Shown here in pieces: positions 1 to 9,800 of a DNA stretch of 64,000 nucleotides (position 1 is the first letter of the stretch; each line of letters opens with the position of its first letter). Position numbers and translations under genes: made by a program. This stretch comes from Desulfosudis oleivorans (GTDB lineage Bacteria > Desulfobacterota > Desulfobacteria > Desulfobacterales > SURF-7). The DNA lies in assembly GCA_020723305.1 (NCBI GenBank), contig DYJC01000017.1, positions 41,360 through 105,359 on the forward strand, in the 5' to 3' direction. Under the pieces are notes generated by a model. It did no database searches, was not told the DNA's origin, and saw only the letters and a program-made list of their open reading frames with translations.

Positions 1-170
1 TGGGGATATGCTTTTAATAACCCGATCATTTTTACTACCAAATATTTTTGTCAATATCATCGAGATCATGGATCATTTTTCCTTTATGGGTTTCGCTATC
101 TGAAAACATACAGATGAGACCATGCAGTTAATATGCTTTTATAATTCTGCTAACGCATTCGCAAACTCCA

Positions 171-292
171 GAGCCAATTTCAAAACTATTAAAAAGCGTC
201 ACACCGGCGAAAGTCTGTGCCCAGAAAAGAGCCGAAAATACTGGATTCTAGTTTTCACCGGAACTACAACAACAGACTTTTGAAATTGGCTC
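171..292. mobile_element. MITE-like inverted-repeat element, copy 1
   Basis: This 122 bp element has 15 bp terminal inverted repeats (GAGCCAATTTCAAAA at the left, its complement at the right). It is flanked by a 4 bp direct repeat, TCCA, on both sides, which looks like a target-site duplication. The same element, also exactly 122 bp but in the opposite orientation, lies at 13760-13881, and longer related copies lie at 30614 and 57124. It carries no transposase. A 64-codon open frame from 217 to 411 starts inside the element and has the same first residues as the frame in the 13760 copy, so I treat it as element sequence, not a gene. I see nothing else convincing in 1-170 or 293-465. Confidence 0.85.
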
Positions 293-465
293 TCCATTAT
301 CATAATTGGCCAAGAGTCAAAAGAGAATTCATCAGATCAACAAGAATTAAAAAATTGCGGAGATTGGATTCTATATTGTATGAGGAAAATTTAATCCGTA
401 AAGAGAAATGAACAGATGCGGATGAGTTGAGTATAAATCTGAATGGTTAACGTGCGGTGTTTGTA

Positions 466-1392
466 TTAATTCAGAATGTATGTTTCCGGATTCACGGAAA
501 TGCCATTCATCCTGATATCGTAGTGCAAATGAGGTCCTGTGCTTCTTCCGGTATTTCCAACCTGGGCAATTACATCTCCTCGCTTTACAGCTTCTCCTTG
601 TTTTTTCAGGAACTGATGAAGGTGAGCATACCGGGTAACGATTCCATGCCCATGATCGATCGTCATGGCATTTCCCAAAAAGCCATCAATTCCCATGAAG
701 GCCACCACACCATCACCTGTAGCAATCACCGGGGTTCCCGTCTTGGATGCGATATCCAAACCTTTATGGAACTCTTTCAGGCCGGTGAATGGAGATTTTC
801 GATAGCCAAATCTTGATGTCACCCATCCATAAGTAGGTGTAACTGCTGGTGTGGATGCGAGTAAATTCTTCTGATCATCCAGATATTCCAGCAAAGACTC
901 AAAGCCTTTTTTCTGCTTGACGGAGATCTCTTTAAATTGGGTGACCTGTTCATGCATCTCGCGGAGCAAACTGCTGTGATTTTTTTCAAGGGCAATATTC
1001 AGATCAAGATCTTCCGGTGCAGCACCTCCCACACCGAAAATACTGCTCTGCTCCAAGGTGTTTTCAATATTGGCAATAATTCTTATTTTTTGCTCAAAAT
1101 TATTGAGATCAACCAATTTGGTTTTCAATAAGTTGATTTCATTTGCATACATCTGAATCTGCTTTCTCTGATTCTGAATCTCCGTATCTTGGTCGAAAAT
1201 TTTCTGTTTTATTCCGCCGGTAATGAAAAAAGTTTTTTTAAACTGGAAATAATCAAAAAAGAGAACACTGAAAAAAAGAAGCCCAAATGATAGTGCGCCA
1301 ACTCCCAGCCACAGCGTAATAGTGGAAACCGTTATTCTCTTAAGGGAGGACCCGGTGTTACTGGCAATGAGAAAGGTGATTGTTTTTGTCAT
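466..1392 (-). CDS. M23 family membrane-anchored metallopeptidase
   Basis: Peptidoglycan hydrolase or hydrolase activator of the LytM/M23 family, acting in the periplasm from an inner-membrane anchor. One N-terminal membrane segment lies at about residues 25-45. It is followed by a coiled-coil region to about residue 110 (rich in Q, K, L and N) and a C-terminal M23 domain. The zinc-site motifs are visible: HKGLD (HxxxD) in the first half of the domain and GPHLHYD (HxH) near the end. The chosen ATG gives 308 aa; an in-frame TTG at 1416 would add 8 residues and neither start has a strong ribosome site. The cell-wall substrate is inferred from the family. Confidence 0.88.
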   Translation of the reverse strand: MTKTITFLIASNTGSSLKRITVSTITLWLGVGALSFGLLFFSVLFFDYFQFKKTFFITGGIKQKIFDQDTEIQNQRKQIQMYANEINLLKTKLVDLNNFEQKIRIIANIENTLEQSSIFGVGGAAPEDLDLNIALEKNHSSLLREMHEQVTQFKEISVKQKKGFESLLEYLDDQKNLLASTPAVTPTYGWVTSRFGYRKSPFTGLKEFHKGLDIASKTGTPVIATGDGVVAFMGIDGFLGNAMTIDHGHGIVTRYAHLHQFLKKQGEAVKRGDVIAQVGNTGRSTGPHLHYDIRMNGISVNPETYILN

Positions 1393-1549
1393 GGCTTTTA
1401 AAAAATCCAGTATCAATCGTTGGTTTTCAGGCTTTTTTGTTGAGGGGCCGGTATATCTTTTTTATGAAAGTGTTCTGAATGATTTGTTTTTTAGCACGAA
1501 TTGCCGGAATCTGTCAAGAAAGGAAAGCGCGCCTGGATAATAATTCAAA

Positions 1550-1571
1550 GGGGATAGATGGATCTATCCCC
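1550..1571. terminator. hairpin downstream of folD
   Basis: Perfect 9 bp inverted repeat GGGGATAGA / TCTATCCCC with a 4 nt loop, between folD and the M23 peptidase gene. On the minus strand it is followed by a short T-containing stretch (CTTTGAATT), so it may end folD transcription. The U-run is weak. Confidence 0.6.
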
Positions 1572-1611
1572 TCTTGTTTATCTGCTATACGATTATCCGT
1601 TACGATTCCGA

Positions 1612-2520
1612 TCAGTTGATACCCAGTTTGAACTTAAGTGATTTCAGGGTGTTCAACATCAGCATGGTAATGGTCATCGGGCCGACACCGCCTGGAACCG
1701 GAGTAATGGAACCGGCTATCTCTTTGGCTGCTTCGAAATCCACATCACCTTTCAGGATCGCAATTTTTTTACCGGTTTTTTCGCTTATTTTTTCGCCGAC
1801 ACGGTTGACACCGACATCGATAACACAAGCTCCGGGTTTAATCCATTCCGGTTTGACAAGGTCCGGAACACCTGCGGCAACAATCAATATGTCGGCACGT
1901 TTGCAATGAAATGCAAGATCTTTTGTTCCTGTGTGTACAATCGTAACCGTTGCATTTGCGCCTTTTCCTTTTTGAAGCATCATATTTGCAATCGGTTTCC
2001 CAACGATATTGGATCGTCCGACAACAACAACCTCTGCCCCGCTTGTTTTCACGCCGGCCCGGATAATCATTTCCTGGATACCTGCAGGAGTACAGGGTGG
2101 AAACTTTACCTCATCTCCACCAATCATCAGGCGTCCGACATTTACCGGATGGAATCCATCCACATCCTTGTCCGGATCAATTGCATTCAAAACTTTTTTC
2201 TCATCAATATGTTTGGGTAAAGGAAGTTGAACCAGAATACCATTAATGGAATCATCTTTATTGTATTTAGCAATCAGGGCAAGCAGGTCTTCTTCCGAGA
2301 TATCAATCGGTTGTGAATCCTGAACTTCATGAAATCCAACCCGGTGGGCGGTTTGAATTTTCAGGGTTACATAAGAAATGGATGCGGGATTTTCACCCAC
2401 AAGAATCGTAACAAGACCAGGCACCTTTCCATACTTTGCTTTGATTTGAGAAACTTCAGCGGTAATTTCTTCGAGAATTTCCTCTCGAATTTCAGTTCCT
2501 AGAATTAGTTTTGCGGACAT
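1612..2520 (-). CDS. folD: bifunctional methylenetetrahydrofolate dehydrogenase / methenyltetrahydrofolate cyclohydrolase
   Basis: FolD interconverts 5,10-methylene-, methenyl- and 10-formyl-tetrahydrofolate in the cytoplasm. The 302 aa length fits the family. The active-site residues fall at Tyr50, Lys54, Gln98 and Asp121, which match the E. coli numbering as I know it. Other signatures are DPDKDVDGFHPVN, PCTPAGI, the nucleotide-binding VVVGRSNIVGKP, and GGVGPMTITML near the C-terminus. The ATG is preceded by AAAGGAG at good spacing. In anaerobes this enzyme can also feed the methyl branch of the Wood-Ljungdahl pathway; nothing else from that pathway is in the window. Confidence 0.96.
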   Translation of the reverse strand: MSAKLILGTEIREEILEEITAEVSQIKAKYGKVPGLVTILVGENPASISYVTLKIQTAHRVGFHEVQDSQPIDISEEDLLALIAKYNKDDSINGILVQLPLPKHIDEKKVLNAIDPDKDVDGFHPVNVGRLMIGGDEVKFPPCTPAGIQEMIIRAGVKTSGAEVVVVGRSNIVGKPIANMMLQKGKGANATVTIVHTGTKDLAFHCKRADILIVAAGVPDLVKPEWIKPGACVIDVGVNRVGEKISEKTGKKIAILKGDVDFEAAKEIAGSITPVPGGVGPMTITMLMLNTLKSLKFKLGIN

Positions 2521-2707
2521 TGCAAATCTCCTTTTGAAAAAGTTAATGTTGTTATTAAAAATATTTTGTTTCTGTAATATTTATTTTTCAGATTTATATA
2601 AGAGCTGATTCCCTCAGGGGAGAGGTATAATCCACAATGAGTTCATATCTGAAATTAAAGTGAATACAAATCAACATGAAATCTGTCAAGAATTTATTTT
2701 TTTTCAT

Positions 2708-3139
2708 TTATTCGCTCATCAACTCTTCCATGGAGATAAGCGTAATGCTTTCTTCCGACAAAACCCGCACAGCCTTGTCCATATCATCAAAACCGAAAAT
2801 GAGCACAGCATGGTGCTTGTTGCTCTCTGTAAGCCCATACACATATTCAATATTAATACTCTGTTTTTCAAGAGTTTGAAGCAGCCTGCCCAATTCTCCC
2901 GGTTTATCCGGTATCTTGACAGCGAGTACTTCTGTCAGGCTGACGTTAAAACCTCGATCCCGCAAAACTTTTTTTGCCCGTTGCGGATCAGAAACAACCA
3001 GTCTCAATATGCCGAATTCCGATGTGTCTGTTAAAGAAATCGCTTTGATATTGATGTTGATTTCTCCCAGATTGGTTGTAATGTTTGCCAGCCTGCCGGC
3101 CTTGTTTTCAATAAAAACAGAAAGCTGTTCGATTTTCAT
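2708..3139 (-). CDS. tandem ACT-domain protein
   Basis: A 143 aa cytoplasmic protein made of two ACT domains (about residues 1-68 and 70-140). ACT domains bind amino acids and control enzymes or transcription. The N-terminus (IEQLSVFIENKAGRLANIT) and the second copy (VLAVKIPDKPGELGRLLQTL) both carry the ligand-loop pattern with Gly-Arg-Leu or Gly-Glu-Leu. There is no attached catalytic domain. In Desulfobacterota such stand-alone proteins often sit beside phenylacetate-CoA ligase genes; here the upstream neighbour, 83 bp away on the same strand, is argC. The ligand cannot be read from the sequence. Confidence 0.88.
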   Translation of the reverse strand: MKIEQLSVFIENKAGRLANITTNLGEININIKAISLTDTSEFGILRLVVSDPQRAKKVLRDRGFNVSLTEVLAVKIPDKPGELGRLLQTLEKQSINIEYVYGLTESNKHHAVLIFGFDDMDKAVRVLSEESITLISMEELMSE

Positions 3140-3222
3140 GATTCTTCTCCCATTTCAAATATAGCAACAATGCCAAGGATCACTATCATTTTTTATTCAA
3201 ACCCGAAAGTTGATTACGATAC

Positions 3223-4260
3223 TTATAAAGGAAGCGGAATCAATTTCAGCCCGGTTTTCTCATCCAATCCCATCATCAGATTCATATTCTGGACAGCCTG
3301 TCCTGCAGCACCTTTCATCAGATTATCGATTACAGAAACAAGGATGATTCTATTGTTCCGGGAATCAACCTTCAGGCCGATGTCACAAAAATTGGTTGTT
3401 CTAACATTCGATACATTTGGAAATGTCCCCTCTTTACAGATTCGGACAAAATATCGGTTTTGATAATAGGATTCCAGGCAATCCCGAATATCCGCTTCAC
3501 TAACATTTCGGACGATATCTGCATATATCGTCGTCAGCATCCCCCTGGTTATGGGAACAAGATGCGGAACAAAAGTGATCTGTACAGGCTCTCCGGCTGC
3601 AATACTCAGGTTTTCTTCCATTTCAGGTGTATGTCGATGACCCGATACCTTATAGGCTTTAAAGGCCTCGTTCACTTCACAAAAATGGGTATCCAGGGAA
3701 ACTGAACGGCCGGCGCCGCTCACCCCTGACTTTGCATCTGCAATGATCGAATGGGTCATCACCATCTTGTTTTTTACCAATGGAATAAGCGGCAACAGCA
3801 GACTTGTCGGGTAGCAGCCTGGGTTTCCAATCAAAGAAGATTTCCGAATCATCTCTGAGTTTATTTCGGAAAGGCCATAAACAGCCGATTCGGATAACCT
3901 TCCGGCAGTGTGCTGCTGATAGTGTTTTTCATACACAGCAACATTTCGAAATCGAAAGTCGGCTGAAAGATCGATAACTTTTATGTTGTTCTCGATCAAC
4001 TCAGGAACAAATGACATCGGGAGTTTGTGGGGCAGTGCGGTGAACACCACATCTGCATTGTTAATCAAGCGACCAATGTTATACTCTTCGCAGGGTATAT
4101 CCAAGATACCTCTCAAGGAAGGATAAACCTCACTGAAAGAAACACCTGAATACTGTCTGGAAGTTACAACTGTTATTTTTGCGTCCGGATGTCCCAGGAG
4201 TATTCTGACCAGCTCTGCGCCGGCATATCCTGTTGAACCCAGAATTCCAACTCGAATCAT
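3223..4260 (-). CDS. argC: N-acetyl-gamma-glutamyl-phosphate reductase
   Basis: NADPH-dependent reduction of N-acetylglutamyl phosphate to the semialdehyde, third step of arginine biosynthesis, cytoplasmic. The 345 aa length is normal. The N-terminal Rossmann motif GSTGYAGAELVRILLGHP is clear, the catalytic cysteine is Cys149 in GNPGCYPTS, and the HRHTPEMEENL segment supplies the conserved His. The second half carries PHLVPITRGMLTTIYADI. No other arg genes are adjacent, so the arginine genes appear dispersed. Confidence 0.96.
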   Translation of the reverse strand: MIRVGILGSTGYAGAELVRILLGHPDAKITVVTSRQYSGVSFSEVYPSLRGILDIPCEEYNIGRLINNADVVFTALPHKLPMSFVPELIENNIKVIDLSADFRFRNVAVYEKHYQQHTAGRLSESAVYGLSEINSEMIRKSSLIGNPGCYPTSLLLPLIPLVKNKMVMTHSIIADAKSGVSGAGRSVSLDTHFCEVNEAFKAYKVSGHRHTPEMEENLSIAAGEPVQITFVPHLVPITRGMLTTIYADIVRNVSEADIRDCLESYYQNRYFVRICKEGTFPNVSNVRTTNFCDIGLKVDSRNNRIILVSVIDNLMKGAAGQAVQNMNLMMGLDEKTGLKLIPLPL

Positions 4261-4521
4261 AGTTTTTCCTCACTCAATCTTTTGTTGAATTTCGGCCTGT
4301 TTTCAATACTGTGTAAAAGGGAACACGGATTTCTAACCCATATCGATCATCTGCGCCGGCAGTTGAATTTCTTGACATTAGCATAAATTTGGGGTAATGT
4401 GAACCAACTCTGCATTAAAACGGATAAACTGCCGATTGTAACTGCAGAAGCGCCCCGATGATATAGATAATCCGTTACAATATACACCATATTATCAACC
4501 GTTAAAAAAAAGGAACACCTC

Positions 4522-4713
4522 ATGATTGATGCCTTGGATCTACTGGCATTAGAGGACAACAGAGACAGAAGATCCGGTCTTGACCGCCGCTTTCTCAGCT
4601 ATGATATCTATCTTCCGGATAGAAGAAAAGTGAGTGAGCGCAGAAATGGAATCGACAGGCGTAAAAGAACGCTTACCACCCGAAAACAGACAAGCTCACA
4701 GATCTCAACATAA
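4522..4713 (+). CDS. small Arg-rich protein with DRR repeats
   Basis: A 63 aa protein with an AAAAGGA ribosome site 8 nt before its ATG. It contains several variants of a short motif (RRSGLDRR, DRRKVSERR, NGIDRRK). Similar S/N-G-x-DRR strings occur in many short or PilZ-associated deltaproteobacterial proteins, but I know of no function. The strong positive charge suggests nucleic acid or acidic-ligand contact; this is a guess. It converges on the Na/Pi cotransporter gene. Confidence 0.6.
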   Translation: MIDALDLLALEDNRDRRSGLDRRFLSYDIYLPDRRKVSERRNGIDRRKRTLTTRKQTSSQIST

Positions 4714-4731
4714 TCAGTGAAATCTCTTGGG

Positions 4732-6618
4732 TTACCCTTTCTTCCACTTCTCTACATCCTCTTTTCCACATGTTTGAAAAAAAGTTTTTGCAATATTGGA
4801 TGAGTATACAATGATCTGTTTCATTAGATCCATCAGTTCCATATGAACCTCATGGGTTGTTACGGATTCTTTTTTTTCATATATAATCCGTTCAAGATGG
4901 TGAGCTCGAAACTGTGATTCCAGATCAAGATACTTTCGTTCTCCGGACATGATTTCAATGGCCTTTTTTGGATTTCTTTCTGCAAAGGCTTCTCGCAACA
5001 GCGCTATCTGCCGGCAGACCTTTTCATGATATATCATTAATTCTTCCCTGCCTTCTTTTGAAAAATCCTTTTGCAGCGCCTGTTTTTTCTTAATGAGCGG
5101 TATCATATTCCGATGGATAATATCGCCGATACTTTCCATATCCTTTATAATGGAGATCATGCCATAAACTTCACTTGCCTGAGAGTCTGAAATATCCTGT
5201 CTGGCTATTTTAATGAGATACTCCCCTATCTTTTCCTCCAGAAAATCTATTTTTTCCTCCCGCAAGTCGATCCCTTCCAGCAGTGTAAGCTGAGGGAATA
5301 TCTCATCCTGTGTTGGAATTTCCCGGACAAGAAGATCCAGTTCGTCTTTTTCCTCTATTTCCTGAGACAATAACCTCGGATCAGATAAAAACGGAATGAT
5401 AATCGCCCGAAGCATCCTTCCCAGGAGTTTCGCCATTCGTGATATTTCCGTCCTAGCCAGATCGATTGCCAAGGCCGGAGTGGATATACAGTTCTCATCA
5501 ATATGCCATGTAACCAGTTTCAGATCCTTATCCATCTCCCTGTCCGGAAGTATCTTCATAATAATATGAACAAAAACCATTGAGAATGGAAGAAAAATGA
5601 GGGCTGTTCCCACATTAAAGAGAGAATGCGCATTTGCAATCTGTCGGGAGATATCAGAATCGAAGCGTTCCGCCATCATCCTGATGATCAAGCTGAATTG
5701 GGGTATCCAGAGGATAAACAATAACACCCCGGCAATACGGAACAGGACATGGGCCATGGTCACTCTTTTGGCATCTCTGGACGTTCCGATACTGGCAAAC
5801 ACAGCCGTAACGCATGTGCCGATATGCGCACCAAAAAGAAGCGGTATCCCGGCTTCTAAGTTTAATAACCCCTGTTGCGACATAACGATAACAATACCGA
5901 TTAAAGCGCTGCTGCTTTGTATAATTGCGGTAACAAACGCTCCGATCAGAATACCGTAGATCGGCTCTTCCAGTCCCTTCATAAGATTGATAAAAGTCGG
6001 ATAATCCTTGAGCGGTTTCATGGAATCGCTCATCAGTTTCATCCCATAGAAAAGAATTCCAAATCCAAGAAACATACTGCCGATATTCTGAATCAATTCT
6101 TTTTTGGAAAACATCTGCATTAAAAACCCGATAATAATCATGACCAGCGCATAATCGGTTAATTTAAAAGCAATCAATTGGGCTGTGATCGTAACCCCGA
6201 TTCCAGCACCAAAAATCACTCCGATTGTCTGGGCAAAAGTCATGAGTTCCGCATTTACAAAACTGATCAGCATGACAGTCGTCGCTGAACTAGATTGGAT
6301 GATCATGGTAAAAACAGCACCGGCGATGAGACCGATAAATGAATTTTTTGTCAGAGCCGTAAGAATATTTCTGATCTTGTCGGCAGCGCTTTTTTTCATT
6401 CCGGCGCTCATTTTTTCCATACCGTATAGGAAAAACGCTAATCCACCGAGCAAAGAGATAATCAACATAGACCAGGAAATCGGATTTGTATCATGCTGAG
6501 CGGCAATAACCTGAGAAGGAACCATCATAATCAGCAGGGCAGATACTACAAAAACCATACATTTTGTTGAATCTCTGTTCTGGTTTTGGATGCGGCAAAT
6601 GGTATCCATGATTGTCAT
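4732..6618 (-). CDS. Na/Pi cotransporter II family protein with PhoU-like tail
   Basis: Inner-membrane sodium-coupled phosphate transporter family (NptA/PNaS type). The membrane part holds the family's repeated signature twice: GAVFTMIIQSSSATTV and GAFVTAIIQSSSALIG. About eight or more hydrophobic segments follow, then a cytoplasmic helical PhoU-like region over the last ~200 residues. The start is placed at ATG 6618 because AAGAGGA lies just upstream; an in-frame ATG at 6684 would add 22 charged residues with no ribosome site. Length 628 aa. Whether it imports or exports phosphate is unknown. Confidence 0.92.
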   Translation of the reverse strand: MTIMDTICRIQNQNRDSTKCMVFVVSALLIMMVPSQVIAAQHDTNPISWSMLIISLLGGLAFFLYGMEKMSAGMKKSAADKIRNILTALTKNSFIGLIAGAVFTMIIQSSSATTVMLISFVNAELMTFAQTIGVIFGAGIGVTITAQLIAFKLTDYALVMIIIGFLMQMFSKKELIQNIGSMFLGFGILFYGMKLMSDSMKPLKDYPTFINLMKGLEEPIYGILIGAFVTAIIQSSSALIGIVIVMSQQGLLNLEAGIPLLFGAHIGTCVTAVFASIGTSRDAKRVTMAHVLFRIAGVLLFILWIPQFSLIIRMMAERFDSDISRQIANAHSLFNVGTALIFLPFSMVFVHIIMKILPDREMDKDLKLVTWHIDENCISTPALAIDLARTEISRMAKLLGRMLRAIIIPFLSDPRLLSQEIEEKDELDLLVREIPTQDEIFPQLTLLEGIDLREEKIDFLEEKIGEYLIKIARQDISDSQASEVYGMISIIKDMESIGDIIHRNMIPLIKKKQALQKDFSKEGREELMIYHEKVCRQIALLREAFAERNPKKAIEIMSGERKYLDLESQFRAHHLERIIYEKKESVTTHEVHMELMDLMKQIIVYSSNIAKTFFQTCGKEDVEKWKKG

Positions 6619-6743
6619 ATGTCCTCTTTTTTTGGATCTATATCGTGTTGAAGGAGAAAAAAGGGGGTTTGCCCTGCGAATCATTCCATCCGGATTGTAA
6701 AACAGAAGGAATCAATCGGGAAAGAAAGCAAGGTTCTATTACT

Positions 6744-7940
6744 TTACTTGATTTGATAAACTTTTTTTAAATAATTTATGAATTCAGTATCTTTACATAG
6801 ACTTCGATTTTCCGTATCACAAATTTTTGCAACCGGTTGCCCATTGCACTCCACCATTTCGATAACAACATTCGGCGGTTCAATACCAACATCATTTGTC
6901 AGATAGGTTTTTAAACCAAAAGCGACATTGATTAATTCCCTGAATGTTTGATGGAGTTCAACTGCTTTTTCAAAATCGATCCCATCTGTGAAAACTGCAG
7001 TCTTGGATAAGGGATCAATACCCAGTTTATCATAGTGTTCAATCAATTTGACACACCATGAAACACTATCGCCGCTGTCATGCTGACATCCATCAAACAA
7101 TTTTGCAAAATACAGATCAAAATCTCTTAAAAATGCCTGAAAGCCGACGACATCGGTGAGCGCGATTCCGAGTTCACCCCGGTATTCCTGAGCCCAGCTT
7201 TCAAAGGCCGCTTTTTGACTGTCTGAAATTCGTGTGCCCAATTGCTGATGCCCCTGAAGCCATTCATAAGTCATTGTGCCGATTGGTTTCACCTTGAACT
7301 GTTTTGCAAGTGCAATATTACTGGTTCCGACAAAAATATGGGGTCTGAACTTGGCTTTCAGGGTCTCGATAATTTTGGTATGCCAGGCCAGCGAATATCG
7401 GTATTTCGTGCCGATATCTGCAAATTTAAATCTGGGAATCTGGCCGGTTTTTAAAAGTTCCGTCAAATAATTAATTTTTTCAGACAATATCTCCTCACCG
7501 ACTTTCATCGCCTTTTCCGGATCATGATTACCGGAATCATTGTTGCATTCATTTTTGGAATAGACTTCACTGACAATGGCCAGAACAGGGGTTTCATACA
7601 ATATTGTGGATATCCATGGCCCTTCGATATCGATCTGGAGTCCCCCCTCTTTGTCCAGATAGGCGTTCAGATATCTTCGATTATGTTGAAACAGTCGGAG
7701 ATACTCTATAAAATCTTTCTTTAAAAAAGGGATCGATGACAAGTAGCTGATTTCATCCTCTGTAAACCGCAAAGAACAGAGATTATCAATTTCCGACTTA
7801 ATCTCATCAAGGAACGAAATTTTTTTATTTTGACAAGCAAATTTATATTTTACCGTAACCGCCGGGTAGGTATGCAGAACTGCCTGAGCCATGGTAAGCT
7901 TGTTAAAATCCGTATCAAGTAAACTCTTGATAATTGCCAT
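6744..7940 (-). CDS. pncB: nicotinate phosphoribosyltransferase
   Basis: Makes nicotinate mononucleotide from nicotinate and PRPP with ATP, the NAD salvage entry step, in the cytoplasm. The 398 aa length and the N-terminus (SLLDTDFNKLTMAQAV) are typical of PncB. The conserved GTSNIALA, the regulatory-His region EWLQGHQQLG, and DSGDSVSW with VFTDGIDFEKA near the phosphate site are all visible. The ATG is preceded by CTGGAGAAG. It stands alone between the phosphate transporter and two lipoprotein genes. Confidence 0.95.
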   Translation of the reverse strand: MAIIKSLLDTDFNKLTMAQAVLHTYPAVTVKYKFACQNKKISFLDEIKSEIDNLCSLRFTEDEISYLSSIPFLKKDFIEYLRLFQHNRRYLNAYLDKEGGLQIDIEGPWISTILYETPVLAIVSEVYSKNECNNDSGNHDPEKAMKVGEEILSEKINYLTELLKTGQIPRFKFADIGTKYRYSLAWHTKIIETLKAKFRPHIFVGTSNIALAKQFKVKPIGTMTYEWLQGHQQLGTRISDSQKAAFESWAQEYRGELGIALTDVVGFQAFLRDFDLYFAKLFDGCQHDSGDSVSWCVKLIEHYDKLGIDPLSKTAVFTDGIDFEKAVELHQTFRELINVAFGLKTYLTNDVGIEPPNVVIEMVECNGQPVAKICDTENRSLCKDTEFINYLKKVYQIK

Positions 7941-8160
7941 ATTGATCTTCTCCAGAGCAAAATTGTAATGATCGTTAACAGTCAGTATTAATTACATTTT
8001 ATCCCAAAATACAGGACTTCGGTTCAACCCATTTATTAGAACAGCATGAACAGGTTGCATTTGCATAAAATTTTTCCTATCAACATTTATCGAAGAAATC
8101 AACAGGATAGGGATATTAAAATCACAGTTCCCTTTTCAACAATATCCCCTTGCATGAGAA

Positions 8161-8832
8161 TCAGGAATTTTCGCCGGATTGGTTTTCTGTTTTCGATAAT
8201 AACTCTCGAACAAGAAGATCGATATTGGATTCAAGGTTTACCTGGGATATATAGGTCTTCCGCTGGGATGAAATCACTTTCTTTTCTGTAAAATCCAGCA
8301 TTTTTAAAGATACATCAATATTGCCTTCAAAAATATTGATATCCACTTCCATGTATACTGAAGTGTTGTAGTTGGATAAAATCTTTTGAATCTGCTGGTT
8401 GTCAAATCCCTCCTCACCGTCGATTTTCATTTTCTGGGTCTGAATGCCGAGAAATGAATAGATGTCTTCCATGGATACGATGCGGATCTTTTTATATTTG
8501 CGCAGTTCTGAGTCGATGCAACCCAGAATCGCACGATATTTCGGCTTTTCCCGATTGTCTTTTAAAAAGACAACCAGGGTATGCTCCTCCTTCGGGAGTG
8601 TATAAGATAAATAAAATTGACTGAAATCCACCTGCTTTAGAACTTTGTTTTCATCCGTTGTTTTCTGATATGACTGAATACAGATATTGTTCAGGCATCT
8701 CGCACCTGGAGGGCAATCCGTATCGGAAAAACAATCTGAAATCGGCTTGACGTAGTTTCTCTGTTGACTGCATCCTGTAAAAAAAACCAGAACATGTAAA
8801 AAACAGAACATGAAGAGTATTAGAGGTTTCAT
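8161..8832 (-). CDS. lipoprotein with Dickkopf-like Cys motif
   Basis: A 223 aa predicted lipoprotein: hydrophobic signal peptide ending in the lipobox FFTGC (Cys at about 21). Just after it lies a compact cysteine segment, DCFSDTDCPPGARCLNNIC, which resembles the small Cys-rich motifs found in deltaproteobacterial and myxobacterial surface proteins. The remainder is mixed alpha/beta with no enzyme signature. Its ATG follows directly after the stop of the upstream lipoprotein gene, so the two are one transcription unit and probably translationally coupled. A possible role in assembly of an envelope complex is inference only. Confidence 0.85.
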   Translation of the reverse strand: MKPLILFMFCFLHVLVFFTGCSQQRNYVKPISDCFSDTDCPPGARCLNNICIQSYQKTTDENKVLKQVDFSQFYLSYTLPKEEHTLVVFLKDNREKPKYRAILGCIDSELRKYKKIRIVSMEDIYSFLGIQTQKMKIDGEEGFDNQQIQKILSNYNTSVYMEVDINIFEGNIDVSLKMLDFTEKKVISSQRKTYISQVNLESNIDLLVRELLSKTENQSGENS

Positions 8833-9690
8833 CTATTTTTCATCCACCAGGTTTGTCATGATGTTGGTAATAAGCTCCTTGATCTGGACATCCATTGTTT
8901 TCAGGGAAACATACTTCTGGATTTGAAAATTTTCTTTTATTTTTCTGCACGTATCGCTTTCCACAGCAGCCTGATAATCATCGGGCATTACATTCCGTGT
9001 AGAAAGGAGGGCGGAACCTTTGGCAAGGATATTTCCGGTTTCAATATCATTGATTTCCACATCAATAACAAATTCAAGCAGATTCTCTTCATTTAAACAA
9101 TATGGTATTGAATTCTCATATAAATATTCTTTTTCTTTTTCCCAGGAGGCCTTGTCGGCCATCTCCTCCCATTTATCATCGTCGATATAATAAATATAGT
9201 AAATTACATCCTGTTTTGCTTTCAGCTTGTTAATTTTCAGTATCGCATCTGCACCGCTTTCTTTTCCGAATTTTGTCGCCAGTTCACTCTGTGTCAGCAC
9301 CACGTTTTTCTCAACAATACGCTCACCGGACTGCAGACGGTAGGGTTCAAGATTCTTGTTTTTAGCCAGAATATCGTCACTGATTACCGTATAGCCTTTT
9401 TTCAGAAGAATGGATTCGATATAACTGACATATTCATCTTTGCCTGATGCAAGAATGGTCTTCTGCGCGCCGGCTGCATTTTCCTTGTTTTTTTCAAATG
9501 TAAGATCTTTTTCAGGCTGGATTACCAGGAGGGAACTGATTTTTGACGGGTCATACCTTCTGGTCCGAACCACTTCCGGTTTCTGGTAATCGATTCGTTT
9601 TATGACCAGCGGTGTTGTTGAGGAACAGCCCATCAGCAGTGTTCCGGCAAAAAACAAGGAATGTACGAGATTCAAAACACGAAATTTCAT
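8833..9690 (-). CDS. lipoprotein of unknown function
   Basis: A 285 aa predicted lipoprotein: signal peptide with lipobox LLMGC (Cys at about 22). The mature part has a region resembling periplasmic proteins that collect outer-membrane or fimbrial components (segments DPSKISSLLVIQPEKDLTF and GNILAKGSALLSTRN), but I do not recognise a named domain. It is the first gene of the two-lipoprotein unit; the next gene starts immediately after its TAG. A good guess is a pair acting together in the cell envelope. Confidence 0.82.
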   Translation of the reverse strand: MKFRVLNLVHSLFFAGTLLMGCSSTTPLVIKRIDYQKPEVVRTRRYDPSKISSLLVIQPEKDLTFEKNKENAAGAQKTILASGKDEYVSYIESILLKKGYTVISDDILAKNKNLEPYRLQSGERIVEKNVVLTQSELATKFGKESGADAILKINKLKAKQDVIYYIYYIDDDKWEEMADKASWEKEKEYLYENSIPYCLNEENLLEFVIDVEINDIETGNILAKGSALLSTRNVMPDDYQAAVESDTCRKIKENFQIQKYVSLKTMDVQIKELITNIMTNLVDEK

Positions 9691-9800
9691 TTATCACCTC
9701 AATATTCCGGGAAATAAGGATTTTTCAATATGGGTCATTTTGATTGGATGGCACTGATAATAACATAGGGTGCTTGTAAAATCAATTTTTTATTGAGAAT

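Noticed and set aside
217..411. 64-codon frame MPRKEPKILDSSFHRNYNN onward
   Set aside because: It begins inside the inverted-repeat element, and the same peptide start recurs in the copy at 13760, so it is element sequence and not a host gene.
4347..4559. 70-codon minus-strand frame upstream of argC
   Set aside because: Overlaps the start of the small plus-strand gene and has no ribosome site or recognisable motif.
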